The notes beneath the pieces are model-generated. The model was not told the origin of the DNA. It was given only the letters and a program-made list of their open reading frames with translations, and made no database searches. A program made the position numbers and the translations under genes. A stretch of DNA of 64,000 nt, taken from positions 12,433,399 to 12,497,398 of the forward strand of contig JAFMSR010000008.1 in NCBI GenBank assembly GCA_022818135.1, written 5' to 3'. Each line of letters starts with the position of its first letter. The first letter of the stretch is position 1. This stretch comes from Saxidomus purpurata (lineage: Eukaryota; Mollusca; Bivalvia; Venerida; Veneridae). Positions 22,559 to 34,500 of this stretch are shown here, one piece after another.

Positions 22559-25500
22559 GTTGCAACTTAAATTCATTCTTGTTGAATTATTCTGACTGTT
22601 TTGTTTTGCTTCAGATGTGGAGGATCCTATGTCCAACACTGGCAACAGTGCCAGCGAATAGCTGATCAACAACAGCATATGGGGTGGGGTAGAAAATTTA
22701 GGGTTAGCTTAATTTGTGTTGCAATGTGACTCCTCTCATAGATCTCACATTTATTAACAAGATCTAAGAAGGTGCTATATTTGCTGATTATCTGTAAATT
22801 TAGTAGGCAGTGGCTAGAGTTACGGTACCGTAACTCTAGCCTCCGAGTCTAGAGTTACGGAAGTTCCGTATCTCTAGCAAAACCCTATGAGGAAAGGCTA
22901 GAGTTACGGAAGTTTATAAAGGCATATGTATCTTGCTTTAAATGTGCATGATAATGTATTGTAAACTTTAATGTTTCACCAGTAATAGTGAATAAACCGA
23001 TCTGTCGGCAAATGCAGCGTCTTCATAGCCGCCATTTTGGTAATACATAATACATTGGCGGAAATATCATTGTTATATTCGTCTTTACTTGAGCGTTCCA
23101 TTGTAGTTGGACAATTATATCACATTTTGTGCGAAGCATGATAGAAGTTAAGTAAAATATGTTGTTGACACATGTTGTTTTTGTATTTAATTGTCTGACT
23201 ACATCTAAGCCACTAGCGGATCCAGGGGGGGCGCACCCGGCCCCTAAAATTCCCCAACCTTACATAAATATCTGAGTATAAATTTATATTTTCTGTCTCC
23301 GAAATCGGTATCTTAAAAGTATCAAAAACACGTTTGAAATGCAGGAAAATGCACGAAATGGCACCCTCGAAAAAAATTTTTTCGGGGGAGCATGCCCCCG
23401 AACACCCCTAGAAAGTGCCTCCCTATTTTTTAACCTCTGGCTACGGCTCTGACATTGTTCATTGCCATTCAGTTATACATGTTAATTATACACTCGCTCA
23501 CTTCACCGCTCATTAGTGTTCGATTACTTAAGAACAAAGAATAAAACACAGTCATAATTGCCGTCTTATAAGGCTTGAGCAGAACCAACAAATGGCAAAA
23601 AAGTTACGCCCCCCCTAAGACCAAATCCTGGATCCGTCCCTGTAAGCCACACCACGAGAAGGCACTCAGATCGTGACAAAAAAATAATTGTGATCGAAAG
23701 TACAGCTGTTAAATTTAAAAAGTTCGTTTTTTTTATTTACGTTTATCGTGCTCTTAGAATTCTAATATTCTCCTTTTCTTTGTCTTACTATTTCTTTATT
23801 AACGTTGTTTGTAAACAGAGAACACATAAATATGTGCAAGAGTATACAGCATGACAATGATAGTTCCGATATTAGCATTATATTCAGTGCTCACACTGGC
23901 AGTTTATAAATAATAGCCATAAATTTTTCATGAAAATAAATAATAGCCAAAGTCTGCGCGTTGTCGTATTGACATGACCAGAAAAATACCATTTGAATAT
24001 AACTGGTTCTTTTTTTGCCAATATAGGTCTTGTTCAGTTTTTGTTGGCAATGGGTATTTTACTAAATGGTTCATGGTGCAGTGCTGTTACTGTCCAAGAT
24101 CAAGGTCTTTCAAATAGTAAGACCATACTATTTGAAAGACCTTGCCAAGATACTTAACTTCTCATGTGGGGCATTGGTAAACTAAGTCCAGCTGGACATG
24201 TCATGACTCTCTTTTCAGTGTGTTGTTCCAGTTAAATGTATGTGCTTGAGTAAAAAGAGCATGTTCATTTTTTTTTCCAGCAGGAAACATATCTTAATCA
24301 CACATCTTTTTTTGTAAAATTCTGCAAAACTAAAATATTAACTGATCTCCTGTAAATTACACATTTCTTTTCAGTTTTACTCGTTTGTCACGTATTTTCG
24401 CGACCCCGTTGCCGCTCGATTTTCAGCAACATATTCCAAGTTTTTAGCAATTTTAATCATATTTAAACTAAAAAAATTGTCACCATAAGAAGGCACGGAG
24501 AACAGCCTATTTTAAATGAAAGTTTAGAAGAAATCAACCCTACTTTTGCAGCAAGAAACTACTCGAGTAACTGCCCGAGCATCTTTTTAAAAACACACTG
24601 AACATTGTGCAGGTATTTTAATCATATTAACATAAAACAAAAATTACATACGTTCGAAACACACCAGTTTTTACCAAAAATCGTTACAAGTGGGAGTTTT
24701 CACACTCTTGCTACGTTTTAATTGAAATAATTCACGACACCGAAATTATAAAAAAAAAAATTTAATTGCCACCATTCTGATAATCGGCCGAAATGTGTTG
24801 ATTTGACGTGGTGATTGACAAGTAAGTTTCCCACAAGTTTATAAGTGGGCGGATTATTATTATCGAAGGACGGGAACACTTTCAGCTCGGCGATTCGGCG
24901 GACGGGTTATGTTAAAAAGTCGGCCTATTATAACTATCGAGCGGCGTGGCGATTAGTTTGTTTGTAATTGTGCTTATTGGGTCCACCATCCTCTAAAGAG
25001 GCTATAATCGATACGACCCGCCCGGCGATTAGGTTGAGCGCATGTGTATTAGCGGGAAATATTAATATTTTGAATGTGTAAATATATCAACTCTATCGGA
25101 TTAGTTGATTGGTTACTATTTTCAAGTAATTACTATCGAAGTCGCTGATTGGTTCCAGTTTTAATCGCCTGCAGGCGCATGCTGTATACTGATCTCGATC
25201 TGATAATCCGATAACAATCGAACAATTATAAATCAATTAACAACAGATGTCAAACTCGGGTCGTACCGACTATACCTCGAACGAGGATGGTGGACCCAAT
25301 AAGCACAATTACAAACAAACATGTCAAACAAGTGTTGATGCCCCGAGGGACTAAGAAGATTTAGACCGATTTTGTGTTTTAGTGGATGATTTTTTTTTCA
25401 TTTTATAGCAGGATTAGATAATCGCCATTTTTTGTAGCCAATCCTTAAAAATAATCGCCAAACTCATAAAATTATCGCAAATGGCGATAATGTCGACTGA

Positions 25501-28500
25501 CAGCGTGAGCACTGATATTAAGTATAACCAAAATGGCGCCTGTGAAATTGTCGTATATACAACAGATCAGTTTATTCACGATTACTGGTGAAATATTTAA
25601 GTTTACAACACATTATCATGCATATATTAAAGCATATACATACCTTTATAAACTTCCGTAACTCTAGCCTTTCCTCATAGGGTTTTGCTAGAGATACGGA
25701 ACTTCCGTAACTGTAGACTCGGAGGCTAGAGTTACGGTACCGTAACTCTAGCCACTGCCAATTTAGTATCTATAGATATCTATCTATCTATCTATACTGC
25801 AACACCCTCTTTCGAGTATTATGTGCAGATATTCAATACATTTGGGCTAGTTTTACAGTAGTCTCAATAATTCGACTCCAAACGCAGACCCATTTTACAT
25901 ACGGACATTTTATAGATATCTGCGCTTTCGGAGGCTGGATAGTGCCTAGCCATAAATATAACGATATTCACCAGTTGAGTACAATTATTTGGACTAGTTT
26001 TACGGACACTTCGGACCATATTTGTAGACACCTTGGACCATATTTGTACACTTCGGTGCTCTTTATGATGGGTCATGCGTCATGATGTACATTGTCAAAA
26101 TTTCACAAAGGGCAATAAAGTTGTCTTATCAAAAGGGCAAATGGCGCTTTTAAAAAGGGCAGGGCGCTGCAGAATAGGGACAGGGCGCCGTGCCCCGCTA
26201 TTTAGGCCTAGCTGGAACACTGGCTACATGTTCATATGTTTTTACTTCAGGATCCGCTTGCTGACCGGGTTCAGCAGATGGTTGAATGGAACAGTAAGAA
26301 GTCAGTGATACGAATGAATGGAGACAAATTCAAGCAGTATGTGAGGGGTGTTCCTCGTAATTACTCCGTCATTGTAATGTTGACTGCACTGCAGCCACAA
26401 CGCCAGTGTTCTGTTTGCAAGTAAGTCTGATTTCTGAAAGCTGCAATATTTTTCAAGCCTTGTAATCATGAATTCAATGCTGTGACATGTCCCATGTTCT
26501 GATTACATTGTCACTAATCACAAATGTGACAGTTTAGAATTAGAATTTAAACTTACATGTTAGGTTGATACGTGTTGCTTTTAAATGAACTTTTCATGTA
26601 GTGTAATGAAAGTGGAAAATACTTATAAAAACAGGACACTGGGAAATTTGTCCTTTTAAAGTTTTACAGGAAATTCCTGGGTAATATTGCAGTGACTGGG
26701 AAACCCATGCGCCATTTGCGCATAAAATGAAAAAATGTCACATAAAAAATCCATCAAATGTGCCCTGTGTCACTTTAAAAAAATCGAAATATTTTGAGTA
26801 CGAAACGTGTATCGATCAGGCACTTTACTGTATACTTTGCCATAAATACAAGCGTTTATATGATCGGTGTCAATTAAGCGCTTCTTTGACGAAATAAAGC
26901 ATTTTATCGAGAAAATGTTTCCAAACGGAAACTAGCCCCTATTGCTGGCCAAATCTCGCTAAAATCTTTCATGAAAGACGTTGACACCAACGATCTGGGT
27001 ACAGCACAAACCCTACAAGCCTCAATTAACATATCTGTAGACAAAACGTGTGTAACGAAGCTGAGCTGGAAAATACCAGCGAGGTGAATGTAGTTGCCCC
27101 AATCTTCCTCCACTTACGAATCCAACTAAGACTAAGAGTGAAACTAAGAGTAAGACAATTAACACGCCACGTAAGGTGCATGACACTTGGTTAAAAATAT
27201 GACCCTGGCAGTACAAAAGTGTGGGTGCCTTGTTCTGTAAAACGTTTGAGGACTCTGGAAAGCACAATGTTTGTATCTGGGTGCAAAGTGGTCACACATT
27301 TTTAACAGAACAATAAAATTGCCATCAACACCAAAAGTAGTCTTCAACAGAACATCTGAAATTCAGACAATGAAAACGGAATAAAATTCTTCTAGTAAGT
27401 TCTACAATTCATTCTGCAGACCCCAATACCGACAGCAATCCTTCCCTCGCACCATTAGAGAGTGGAATAAGCTGCCTGCAGATATCATGTCAGCTGGGTC
27501 AGTTGACTCTTTCAGAGCTCAACAGTTCCAAACACTTTATCTAACTTCCTCTTCTTTTTATCCTTCACTGTTAATATTCTCAATTTCGTTTCTATTTTTC
27601 CTCTTCTTGTGCACCCTGGCAAAAAATCGTCGACCAACTGAAGATGGCCATTAACTTGGAAGAAGAAGACAATGCACCCTCACTTTTGTACAGCCAGGGT
27701 CATATTTTAAACCAAGTGTTTTACACATTTATTAATATGTGGCTTGTAAATTGTCTTACTCTTAATGTCACATACATTTTCTTAAATGTCACATAAAAAT
27801 TTCAAATGTCACATAACTTTTCACACATTCGTGACATTTGTCACCTAGAAAAAAAATCCTATCCCGCTGACTGATATTGCCTTTAGGCTTTAATGGGAGA
27901 TACTTCAAAACAAAAAAATCTACAATAAAACTGAATTAAATCAAAACAATTATCTTTGTTCATTGAATCTTTTTGAATTTTAAACAATAATTAATGCATC
28001 AGCGTAATTTAGAGAGTAAAATGAAATTTGTGCCTACTTGTGTGAGTATTTTGAAGATGAAACTGGAAGAACAACTTAGCCCCTAGAAACCAGTGGCTTC
28101 CCCTAGGAGCCAGTGAATTCCTTAGCAGCAAGGGACTTCCCCTAGGAACAAGAAGGTTCATTAGGAACTATTGATTTCTTTACTAACAAATTACCCCTAG
28201 CAACAAGTGAGATCCTTGGTAACATTTAGCATCCTCTTGGCACTAGTGACTCCTTAGCAACTATTCACTGCCCCTGGCAGCTGGTGATCTTAACTGACCA
28301 GTGACTTCTTTAGCAACCAGTGACTTCCTAAGTAACTACTGACTCCCTTTAGCAATAAATGACTTCCTTAGGTAAGTGCACTGGTATTCTAGTGAGCAAT
28401 ATAGGGTCATCTCTCGTCTCAAGTTTGCCCAATTTTTTCTCACTAAAACCAAGTTTATGATCATTATACACCCTCCCCCTCCCCACACCAAGAAAAGAAA

Positions 28501-31500
28501 TGACCGTAGATTTACATGAATTCAATTTTTACAACTTCAGGCTTTTTAGCTCACCTGGTATTGTGAGCTATTAGGATCATATTATGTCTGTCGTCTGTCA
28601 TAAGTCTGTTACGATTTTCTTTCAAAAGACATCTCCTCTGAAACCACTGGGCCAATGCTGATGCAACTTGGCAGGAATGTTCCTTGCATGAAGCTCTACC
28701 AAAATCCTTCAAATTATTCCATTCCATGCAGAACTCTGGTTGCTATGGCAACAAATAGGAAACACTTTAACAATCTTCTACTCAAGAACAGGAAAGCCTA
28801 GAGCTTAGATATTGGGCATGTGGCATTGTGTAGTGTACCTCTACCAAGATTGTTCAAATTATGACCCCCCCCCCCCCCCCTGCCCCAAGACCCACGTCCC
28901 TAGCTCAAAGGTCAAAGTCATACTTAGAGTTTGAAGGTAATGGATTCCTCTATATATGCATATATGCACACATTCGTGTCCGGACTGTAACTTTGTCATG
29001 CATTGAAGGATTTTAAAATAATTTGGCACAAATGTCTAGCACATCAAGACGATGTGTCGCGTGCAAGACCCATGTCCCTACCACAAAGGTCAAGGTCACA
29101 CTTAGAGTTTATAGGTAATGGAATCCTGTATATATGTATACATTTGTGTCCAGACTATAACTTTATCATGCTTTGAAGGATTTTAAAATAACTTGGTACA
29201 AATGTCTAGCACATCAAGACGACGTGTCGCCTGCAAGACCCTCTTCCTTACCTCAAAGGTCAAGGTCACACTTAGAGTTTGAAGGTAATGGAATCCTCTA
29301 TATATGCACACATTCGTGTCCCGTCTAAAATTTTGTCATGCATTGATTGATTTAAAAATCAAAGGACTGAAAGTGCTGGAGGGTCGATTGTCTCTGAACA
29401 ACGCACAGTGCTCACGCTGTCAGTCGACATTATCGCCATTTGCGATAATTTTATGAGTTTGGCGATTATTTTTAAGGATTGGCTACAAAAAATGGCGATT
29501 ATTTAATCCTGCTATAAAATGAAAAAAAACATCGACTAGAACACAAAATCTGTCTATATCTTCTTAGTCCCTCGAGGCATCAACACTTGTTTGACATCTG
29601 TTGTTAATTGGCCCCTAATTGATTTATAATTGTTCGATTGTTATCAGATTATCAGATCGAGATCAGTATACACCATGCGCCTGCAGGCGATTAAAACTGG
29701 AACCAATCAGCGACTTCGATAGTAATTACTTGAAAATAGTAACCAATCAACTAATCCGATAGAGTTGATATGTTTACACATTAAAAATATTAATATTTCC
29801 CGCTAATACACATGCGTGTCAACCTAATCGCCGGGCGGGTCGCATCGATTATAGCCTCTTTAGAGGATGGCGGACCCAATAAGCACAATTACAAACAAAC
29901 TAATCGCCGGGCCGAAACCGAGTCACGCCGCTCAATAGTTATAATACGCCTACTTTTTAACATAACCCGTCCGCCGAATCGCCGAGCTGAAAGTGTTCCC
30001 GTCCTTCGATAATAATAATCCGCCCACTTATAAACTTGTGGGAAACTTACTTGTCAATCACCACGTCAAATCAACACATTTCGGCCGATTATCAGTATGG
30101 TGGCAATTAAATTTTTTTTTATATGTAATTTCGGTGTCGTGAATTATTTCAATTAAAACGTAGCAAGAGTGTGAAAACTCCCACTTGTAACGATTTTTGG
30201 TAAAAACTGGTGTGTTTTAACGTATGTAATTTTTGTTTTACGTTAATTTGGCTATTATTAGAAGTCAGATTATTTTCATTATATTTCTCACGAATACAGA
30301 ATAATATGATTAAAATACCTGCACAATGTTCAGTGTGTTTTTAAAAAGATGCTCGGGCAGTTACTCGAGTAGTTTCCTGCTGCAAAAGTAGGGTTGATTT
30401 CTTCTAAACTTTCATTTAAAATAGGCTGTTCTCCGTGCCTTCTTATGGTGACAATTTTTTTAGTTTAAATATGATTAAAATTGCTAAAAACTTGGAATAT
30501 GTTGCTGAAAATCGAGCGGCAACGGGGTCGCGAAAATACGTGACAAACGAGTAAAACTGACAAGAAATGTGTAATTTACAGGAGATCAGTTAATATTTTA
30601 GTTCTGCAGAATTTCACAAAAAAAGGATGTGTGATTAAGATATGTTTCCTGCTGGAAAAAAAATGAACATGCTCTTTTTACTCAAGCACATACATTTAAC
30701 TGGAACAACACACTGAAAAGAGAGTCATGACATGTCCAGCTGGACTTAGTTTACCAATGCCCCACATGAGAAGTTAAGTATCTTGGACAGTAACAGCACT
30801 GCACTATGAACCATTTAGTAAAATACCCATTGCCAACAAAAACTGAACAAGACCTATATTGGCAAAAAAAGGACCAGTTATATTCAAATGGTATTTTTCT
30901 GGTCATGTCAATACTACAACGCGCAGACTTTGGCTATTATTTTTTTTCATGAAAAATTTATGGCTATTATTTATAAACTGCCAGTGTGAGCACTGAACGC
31001 AGACTGTACACATACATGTGTATCCATGCATGAGTAAAGTTATCAACAAACTGGAGACACAAATGTCCACAGAGTTTGACCTTTAACCATATGTGTTAAC
31101 TTTACTTTTGATTTTTGATTTTGATGCTTACCTTTTGCATTCAGTGACTACATGTATGTTCAACTACTCTATAAAGTATCATAGCTGTGAATGGTAACTG
31201 AGAAGTGGATTTTTACAAACCTGAACTGAAAATTCAAAGTTTGCATAATTTTTAATGTCATTCAAAAGTTATGGAATTTGCCCATAGGGTTGATTGTATT
31301 GTGTCAATAATACAAAATAAATTCCTATCCTAAATTGTAGGCAAAAACTGAACAATGAGCAAGATCAAAGAAGACACAGAGTAAATTAATAACTGAACAA
31401 GAAAAACAGTGATACAAAGTATCACAGCGGGCCCACAAACAAAACTGACATGTAAATATTCTAGAAATTGGTGATGATTGATGTTGAGGCATGGCCCCAT

Positions 31501-34500
31501 AAGAACCCAAGGAAACCAATTCTAGTTGTACAAGCAAAACCTGACACGACTACTGACTGAACTTTACTGTTACCGAATAATATGTATACAGTATGTCTTA
31601 TTAACATTATCCTTATAAGCTTTCTATGATTATTTGCTGTAAAACATTTAAAATGGTTTAAAGTCTTAAAATTATAAATAAAACAGAAGAAAAATGTAAA
31701 AAAAAATGTATTAGATGGATTTCGAACTCGCGTCCGCCACAGGAAGTTAGCGCAGATTCAATTTCCAGCATCTTTACCAACTGCTCTACGTCCGCTGATT
31801 ATAGAGATATTGGTAAAAAATGAGTTCTTATAAATTTTTATGTCCAAGTCGCTCGTTCGCGCATTAATAGTGTTTACGATTAATTACGCATTTAAAGAAC
31901 AATAACGAAATAATATTATTCTATTCTGAAATGTTTTTAAATTATTTAGATTTATTACTATATAATTTTGAAAACAGAAATCGCTTTAATGCCTAACAAC
32001 TGTTTATATGGAACTACTTGTTTGTATGTTGTGCGATCGGCCGTAAGGCCGATATACTCTGTTAACATTGGCTCGATTTTAACAATCGACCCAATAACTT
32101 GACACAAATGTCTAGCACATCAAGTTGATGTATTGCATGGATTTTTAAATTACATACCACAATTATTGAGCACATGTAGAGGACAAAGACTGTGAGCACC
32201 TATTTGGGGGCATAAGTCACTTGTGAGGGACAGCTCTTGTTTTGAATTTACTATAATTTAGTATTGTATGATTTTACAGACAAGCCAATGATGAGTTTAC
32301 AATCGTTGCTAACTCCTGGAGATATTCCAATCAGTTCTCAAACAAGCTCTTCTTTGCCATGGTGGACTTTGATGAGGGCTCAGATGTTTTCCAACAGGTA
32401 CTTTCTGTTGTAGTATCCATTCACTGTTATTAAATGAAATCAGGACACTCTGTTCATAACCAGAAGATCCTTAGACCTGAAATATCGTAACTATCTTGAA
32501 ACTGACGTGAAGACTTCTCCATGGCAAAATAGATTTAGTGCTTCATTTCCCTTTAAAATGTCTTCAACTTGACACAGAATATTGATAAGTTTAAATATTT
32601 ATTTGAACCTTACTTTTATTAGCTTACCTGTGCTCAGAGGTAAGCTATTGTAATTGCCCAATGTCTGTCCACACTTGTGAACACTCTAGAACTAAAGTTT
32701 AGTCCAATCATCATGAGAATTGATCAGACTGTTAACCTAAGGTCAACTTTACATAGGTCAAAATTGACACTTCGCTGATGCAATTGTTGGCCTTTTATTA
32801 TAGCCAATGGTAGCCATCTGTTTGATATAGGGCCATCTTGGCCCTCCTGTTATACCACCGAAACGAAGTTAAGGGGGGTAAATAGGAGTCACCTGGTGGT
32901 TGGTTGGTCAGTCGGGCCAATAATCTACAAATTAGGGATGTTATTGAGTAACCAGTTATTCATTCAAACATTTGAGTATTAGGATAGCAAAACATTTATT
33001 GAGTACTCGAAAAAATCGCAAAATTCGTTACACCTACAGTACACGCAAGGTGTTTTTTTTATGCCTCCAAAGGGTGGCATATAAAAATCGCACCATCTGT
33101 TTGTCTGTCCATCTGTGTGTCCCCACCTACAAATTTGTGTCCGGACTGTAACTTTGTCATGCATTGAAGGATTTTAAAATAACTTGGCACAAATGTCGAG
33201 CACATCAAGACGATGTGTCGCGTGCAAGACCCATGTCCCTACCTCAAAAGTCAAGGTCACACTTAAGAGTTTGAAGGTAATGGAATCCTCTATATATGCA
33301 CACATTCGTGTCCGGACTGTAACTTTGTCAGGCATAGAATGATTTTAAAATTACTTGGCACAAATGTCTAGCACATCAAGACAACGTGTCACGTGCAAGA
33401 CCCACGTCCCTACCTCAAAGGTCAAGGTCACACTTAGAGTTTGAAGTGTCTACAAATGTCTAGCACATCAAGCCGATGTGTCGCATGGATTTTAAAATTA
33501 CATACCACAATTATTGAGCTCATGTAGAGGACAAAGACTGAGACACCTCTTTCGGGGGCATTCGTCACTAGTGATTAACAGCTTTTGTTTCCAAATGTCA
33601 CCCAGTCAATGCGACAAAAATTCATTCTAGGTGACCAGACACGGTGACGTGGTCGCCCTAAAAAGGTTATGGCCACCCTGACCACTTACGATGCGCTGAA
33701 ATATGCGGTCGCAGTGATTCAGGGTGGCCGGGCCGGTGAAGCGTGGTGACCAACTCGGGTGAAATAAAGTATTTGACAACTATTTTATTATATTTATTGA
33801 AGTACAACATGTAGAATACATCAATTTCTGTAAATACTTTTTGTTTTATCTACAGTAGACGGTAGTTGTGCGTCTATATTATAAGCGCACCTCGCCACCG
33901 CAGTATTTCCGTTGTGAATTGCCGCTAGAGAATCACTACGAAAAAAAATCATCATTTTTAGATTGTTTCAGAACGTGTTCTTTCCTACCTGAACTTAAAA
34001 TATTTATCACGTTTATGTAGATTTAAAATAATTATCCACGTAACCAATGTGCCGTTATTGGTCAATCTTTTTATTATGCCCCCTTCAAAGAAGAAGGGTA
34101 TATTGATTTGCAGATGTCGGTCGGTATGTTTGTCTGTCCATATGTCCGTCCGTCTACCAACTGGTTTTAGGATGATAACTCAAGAACTCTTGGGCCTAGG
34201 ATCCTGAAACTTGATGTGGAGGTTGGTCATGACCAGCAGAGGACCCCTATTGTTTTTATGCCCCGAAAGGGTGGCATATTAAAATCGCACCGTCTGTGCG
34301 TCCCCACTTACACATTCGTGTCCAGACTGTAACTTTGTCATGCATGAAAGGATTTTAAAATAACTTGGCACAAATGTCTAGCACATCAAGATGACGTGTC
34401 ACGTGCAAGACCCATGTCCCTAGCTCAAAGGTCAAGGTCACATTTAGAGTTTGAAGGTAATATGCATATATGCACACATTTGTGTCCGGACTGTAACTTT

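Larger units (their letters stand above)
23885..25514 (+). mobile_element. 1.63-kb hAT-like MITE, copy A
   Basis: Ends CAGTGCTCACACTGGCAG and, inward from the right, CAGTGCTCACGCTGTCAG. It is flanked by ATATT at 23880-23884 and 25515-25519. The CAGTG terminus suggests hAT, although the duplication here is 5 bp. Compared with copy B (29406-30995, opposite strand) it carries two extra insertions, at 24101-24144 and 25256-25322. No transposase is seen. Tracts near both ends (TAATAGCC and CATTATCGCCA) are subterminal repeats. Confidence 0.85.
22806..25759. mobile_element. Mutator-like (MULE-type) non-autonomous element with 240-bp TIRs
   Basis: Both ends read GGCAGTGGCTAGAGTTACGG going inward. 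The arms (22806-about 23045 and about 25520-25759) are complementary for about 240 bp, through TAACTCTAGCCT.CGAGTCTAGAG and CCTATGAGGAAAGGCTAGAG. The element is flanked by a perfect 9-bp duplication, AATTTAGTA, at 22797-22805 and 25760-25768. Long TIRs with a 9-bp target duplication are the hallmark of Mutator-type elements. It has no transposase. Two other transposons sit inside it (23214-23642 and 23885-25514). Without them the element is about 0.9 kb. Confidence 0.88.
29360..32092. mobile_element. 2.73-kb insertion with GGGTCGATTGT inverted motifs
   Basis: Interrupts a unit of the surrounding tandem repeat. The intact form of the host sequence is at 34850-34870. GGGTCGATTGT (29381-29391) is matched by ACAATCGACCC (32082-32092). 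AAT is present on both sides, a possible 3-bp duplication. The left motif sits 21 bp inside the junction, so the ends are not symmetric. It contains the hAT-like copy B and a tRNA-like segment. No coding capacity is recognised. Confidence 0.55.
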
